A stretch of 7,980 nt of DNA from Limosilactobacillus antri DSM 16041. GTDB taxonomy: Bacteria > Bacillota > Bacilli > Lactobacillales > Lactobacillaceae. Positions within the stretch are counted from its first letter, which is position 1; each line of letters begins with the position of its first letter. The notes below the pieces were generated by a model. It was given only the letters and a program-made list of their open reading frames with translations, was not told where the DNA came from and ran no database searches. The DNA is taken from assembly GCF_000160835.1 (NCBI RefSeq), contig NZ_GG700732.1, positions 241,882 to 249,861 of the forward strand, in the 5' to 3' direction. This document shows positions 5,695 to 7,980 of this stretch, piece after piece. Both the position numbers and the translations under genes were made by a program.

Positions 5695-6144
5695 ATGGAA
5701 ATTAAAGAATTAATGGCCATTACGGCTCCGGAAATGGCCCAATTAGTTGGGGCCTGGGAAAGTGCGGTCACGGCTACCCACCGCTTCCTGAGCACGGGAG
5801 AGATTGCGGCGATTAAGGAATACGTTCCGCAGGCATTTCAGGGAGTTCAGCACCTAGTCGTTGCAATTAGCAATCAGCAAATCAAGGCACTGATGGGGGT
5901 CAACGGTACCAAGCTGGAACTGCTCTTCGTTGACGCAAACGAGCGTGGTAAGGGAATTGGCAGGCAGCTGTTAGAATATGGAATCGCCAAGTACGGCATT
6001 GACGAATTAGCCGTCAACGAACAAAATCCTGCAGCACGGGGTTTTTACGAGCATATGGGCTTTAAGGTAGTTGCCCGGTCCCCACTTGATGACCAGGGGA
6101 AGCCATACCGGATCTTGCGGATGAAGCGCAAGACAAGTGAATAA
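5695..6144 (+). CDS. GNAT-family N-acetyltransferase, YjaB-like
   Basis: This 149-residue cytosolic enzyme is expected to move an acetyl group from acetyl-CoA to an amine. The acetyl-CoA pyrophosphate loop is RGKGIG at 84-89, following the beta-strand LELLFVDANE. Other family marks are WESAVTATHRFL (21-32), close to the WxxSVxATHxFL start of the E. coli YjaB group, then LAVNEQN (105-111), GFYEHMGFK (116-124) and the C-terminal DDQGKPYRIL (132-141). YjaB has been described as a protein lysine acetyltransferase, but substrates vary widely in this family and none is implied by the neighbours. The ATG is preceded by GGAGG at six bases. The gene is alone: its upstream neighbour is divergent, and the downstream T-box has its own promoter. 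I see no clear terminator after the stop, so some readthrough toward the T-box is possible. Confidence 0.9.
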   Translation: MEIKELMAITAPEMAQLVGAWESAVTATHRFLSTGEIAAIKEYVPQAFQGVQHLVVAISNQQIKALMGVNGTKLELLFVDANERGKGIGRQLLEYGIAKYGIDELAVNEQNPAARGFYEHMGFKVVARSPLDDQGKPYRILRMKRKTSE

Positions 6145-6220
6145 CTGACTACGGCAAGGTAATTGTCTTGGAAGAATGAGGATTATCGTTCAAAAATTAA
6201 AAATAAATGATAAAAAAGTG

Positions 6221-6248
6221 TTGACATTTTTAATTTATCACGTAAAAT
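6221..6248 (+). promoter_or_regulatory. Promoter of the T-box/brnQ transcript
   Basis: A consensus -35 TTGACA (6221-6226), a 16-base spacer and a -10 box TAAAAT (6243-6248, five of six) lie in very AT-rich DNA. Transcription would start near 6255, just before the first T-box stem. A 7-base inverted repeat, TGATAAA (6208-6214) and TTTATCA (6234-6240), brackets the -35. Confidence 0.8.
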
Positions 6249-6262
6249 GATTATCAAATAAA

Positions 6263-6544
6263 CGGTACGAATAACCACTGAGAATAGGAAATTAGCTTTA
6301 CCGATACTAGTCAGCGAACCCAAGTTAGTGCGAGTGGGGATAGGGAAGGAAAAGTGAAAGTAGCCTAGGAGTGGCTAAGGTGAGAGCAATAGTAGTCTTA
6401 GCCGGGTGCGCCCGTTATAGCGTCTACGTATCTAGTCTTTTACTATGTACGAGGTAAGGGGGCAATAGCGATATTGCCCTGAAGAAAAGGTGGTAACACG
6501 CGTGTAGCGTCCTTGTAAGCATTCGCTTATGAGGACGTTTTTTT
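6263..6544 (+). promoter_or_regulatory. T-box riboswitch controlling brnQ (probable valine specifier)
   Basis: This RNA leader senses uncharged tRNA. Stem I can be built from CCACT (6275-6279)/AGTGG (6370-6374), TAGG (6285-6288)/CCTA (6364-6367) and CTTTACC (6296-6302)/GGAAAAG (6348-6354). A distal loop is closed by CCCA/TGGG within 6319-6338. The lower internal loop has GAAA then GTA (6360-6362) followed by a purine, making GTA (Val) the best specifier reading. Stem II is CTAAG/CTTAG (6375-6379/6397-6401). A GCGA-capped hairpin (GGGCAATA/TATTGCCC, 6460-6479) fits stem III. The antiterminator is AAGG (6487-6490)/CCTT (6511-6514) and ACGC/GCGT around the seven-base bulge TGGTAAC. TGGT can pair with an ACCA tRNA end, as expected for Val, Ile or Leu tRNAs. 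The bulge differs from the usual TGGNACC at one position. The downstream brnQ supports a branched-chain amino acid signal; T-box identity is firm, the codon less so. Confidence 0.9.
6508..6544 (+). terminator. T-box terminator hairpin
   Basis: A 13-base-pair stem (6508-6520 with 6525-6537, two wobbles) with loop ATTC is followed by seven Ts. Its 5' arm contains GCGTCCTT, which also forms the 3' side of the antiterminator. The two folds are therefore mutually exclusive: charged tRNA favours termination, uncharged tRNA favours readthrough into brnQ. Confidence 0.93.
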
Positions 6545-6584
6545 GTACCAAAATAATTAGACTTTACTGAGAGGAATGGTTAAT

Positions 6585-7952
6585 ATGCAGACAAGCAAAG
6601 CGAGTATTAAGCAGTCAATCATTATCGCATCACTGATTTTTGGAATGTTGTTTGGGGCGGGGAACCTGATTTTCCCGGTTCACCTGGGCCAGCTGGCCGG
6701 CAGCCACTGGTTAATGGCGAGTAGCGGCTTCCTTGCTTCTGGAGTCTTGCTGCCGTTGATGGCGCTGCTGGCAATTAGTATTACGAAATCAAACGGGATT
6801 TATGACCTCGCACTGCCGAACGGCCGGACCTATGCACTAATCTTTTTAATTTTGATTCACGCAACCTTGGGACCGCTGTTTGCAACGCCCCGGACGGCCA
6901 CCGTTCCTTATGAAATTGGGATCGCTCCGCACTTATCCGCGGCAGCGAATTCCTGGGGACTGTTGATCTATTCGGCACTCTTCTTCGGCCTGGTATACCT
7001 GTTTTCAAACCATGAAGGAAAGATTACCACTTTAATTGGCAAGGTTTTGAACCCGCTGTTCTTGTTACTGCTGTTTATTATCTTCTTACTGGCGTTCATC
7101 CACCCGTTAGGTTCTGGCAAGACTGCTAGTGTAACTGCGGCTTATACCAGCCACGCTTTCTCCAACGGCTTTTTGCAAGGGTATAACACCATGGATGGCC
7201 TGGCCGCGCTGGCCTTTGGGATTACCATTATTACTGCGATTAAAGAACTGGGGATTAAAAAATCGCGGCAAATTTCGCTGGCAACGGCGAAGAGCGGTTT
7301 CTTTGGAATCGCCGGGGTGGCAATTATCTACTTGGCCCTGATTTGGCTAGGGGCGACTAGCCTGCACCAGTTTAAGCCCGCGCTAAATGGAGGGATTACG
7401 CTCGCACAGATTTCCCATTACTACTTGGGAACTGCTGGGGACGCAATTCTGGCAACTTTAGCAACGGTTACCTGCATGAGTACCGCCATGGGGCTGGTAA
7501 TTGCCTTTTCTCAAGACTTCCACCGGCGCTTCCCGAAGATTTCCTACCGGACATTTTTACGGATCAATTGTGGCCTGTCATTCTTGTTCGCTAACCTGGG
7601 TCTTAACCAGATCATTGCCTGGTCTACACCGATCCTGATGTTCCTCTACCCGTTGGCAATCACCTTAATTATTTTGGGCTTGCTTTCACCGCTGTTTAAG
7701 CAGGACCGGCTCGTTTACCGGATCACGACCGGCCTAACCCTGATTCCAGCCTTCTTTGATATGCTAAATGCGTTACCGGCCGGCTTGCACGAAAGTCAAT
7801 TGCTGCAGGCGCTTCTCGGCTTTGCCCAGCACTACTTCCCATTCTTCGGCCTCGGTTTTGGCTGGCTGACCTTTGGGATTGCGGGCTTAATCCTTGGCCT
7901 GATCTGTCACGCCTTAAAGGGCAGAAAGCAGCCGGAGCTAATTAACGATTAG
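6585..7952 (+). CDS. brnQ: Branched-chain amino acid carrier BrnQ (LIVCS family)
   Basis: This is a cytoplasmic-membrane symporter that takes up leucine, isoleucine and valine with a cation. The 455 residues match the usual family length of about 440-455, and about twelve hydrophobic segments can be seen. Conserved stretches are LIFGMLFGAGNLIFPVHLGQ (17-36), GPLFATPRTATVPYE (96-110) and GYNTMDGLAALAFG (199-212). I chose ATG 6585 because GAGAGGA (6570-6575) lies nine bases before it. The in-frame ATG at 6576 touches that ribosome site and would add only MVN. The T-box terminator ends about 40 bases upstream, so expression should rise when the cognate tRNA is uncharged. No other gene follows within the window; only 28 bases remain after the stop, with no complete terminator. 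The frame is intact. Confidence 0.95.
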   Translation: MQTSKASIKQSIIIASLIFGMLFGAGNLIFPVHLGQLAGSHWLMASSGFLASGVLLPLMALLAISITKSNGIYDLALPNGRTYALIFLILIHATLGPLFATPRTATVPYEIGIAPHLSAAANSWGLLIYSALFFGLVYLFSNHEGKITTLIGKVLNPLFLLLLFIIFLLAFIHPLGSGKTASVTAAYTSHAFSNGFLQGYNTMDGLAALAFGITIITAIKELGIKKSRQISLATAKSGFFGIAGVAIIYLALIWLGATSLHQFKPALNGGITLAQISHYYLGTAGDAILATLATVTCMSTAMGLVIAFSQDFHRRFPKISYRTFLRINCGLSFLFANLGLNQIIAWSTPILMFLYPLAITLIILGLLSPLFKQDRLVYRITTGLTLIPAFFDMLNALPAGLHESQLLQALLGFAQHYFPFFGLGFGWLTFGIAGLILGLICHALKGRKQPELIND

Positions 7953-7980
7953 CAGGCGTAATTTAATCAATTAAAAAGAT

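Noticed and set aside
6145..6200. A terminator after the GNAT gene
   Set aside because: Only a 4-base CAAG/CTTG pairing is present and it lacks a T tract at the right place; not enough to call.
6576..6584. A brnQ start at ATG 6576
   Set aside because: The ribosome site GAGAGGA ends directly against this ATG, too close for initiation, but is nine bases from the ATG at 6585.
6781..7008. A 75-codon minus-strand frame within brnQ
   Set aside because: It is antisense to conserved BrnQ helices, Arg-rich and without motifs, so it is a shadow frame.
7953..7980. A terminator after brnQ
   Set aside because: The visible 28 bases are AT-rich but form no stable stem before the window ends.

Overview
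The window looks like chromosome from a heterofermentative lactic acid bacterium, most likely Limosilactobacillus or a close relative. The basis is an ISL3-type insertion sequence, an LPXTG surface protein with Muc_B2-like (Mub) repeats and a KxYKxGKxW-like signal peptide, a T-box-controlled branched-chain amino acid carrier, strong AGGAGG-type ribosome sites and a moderate-to-high GC content. The genus is inferred from gene style, not from a marker gene.

Layout from left to right. (1) 1-929, minus strand: the 5' part of an ISL3-family insertion sequence whose transposase runs off the left edge. (2) 991-1530, minus strand: a hypoxanthine phosphoribosyltransferase gene with its own promoter and terminator. 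(3) 1749-2837, plus strand, divergent from hpt: a ClC-type chloride channel/antiporter gene that appears broken by two opposite single-base frameshifts and probably by internal deletions. (4) A strong stem-loop at 2837-2892 that can terminate transcription from both sides, lying between the convergent ClC remnant and the next gene. (5) 2901-5324, minus strand: an 807-residue sortase-anchored surface protein, a likely mucus or host adhesin, with a large N-terminal region I do not recognise. (6) About 5386-5633: an intergenic stretch with no convincing gene. (7) 5695-6144, plus strand: a YjaB-like GNAT acetyltransferase. (8) 6221-6544: a consensus promoter and a T-box riboswitch with a complete terminator/antiterminator. 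(9) 6585-7952, plus strand: BrnQ, the sodium-coupled branched-chain amino acid carrier controlled by that T-box.

These are mostly independent single-gene units, each with its own promoter and without an obvious shared pathway. The one tight functional pair is T-box plus brnQ: an uncharged tRNA, probably valine, should allow readthrough and raise uptake of Val/Leu/Ile. I see no phage, CRISPR, toxin-antitoxin or defence module, and no clear evidence of a wholly new system. The least explained part is the N-terminal domain of the surface protein. The features most worth checking are the doubly frameshifted ClC gene, the non-consensus T-box bulge and the hairpin abutting the transposase start codon.
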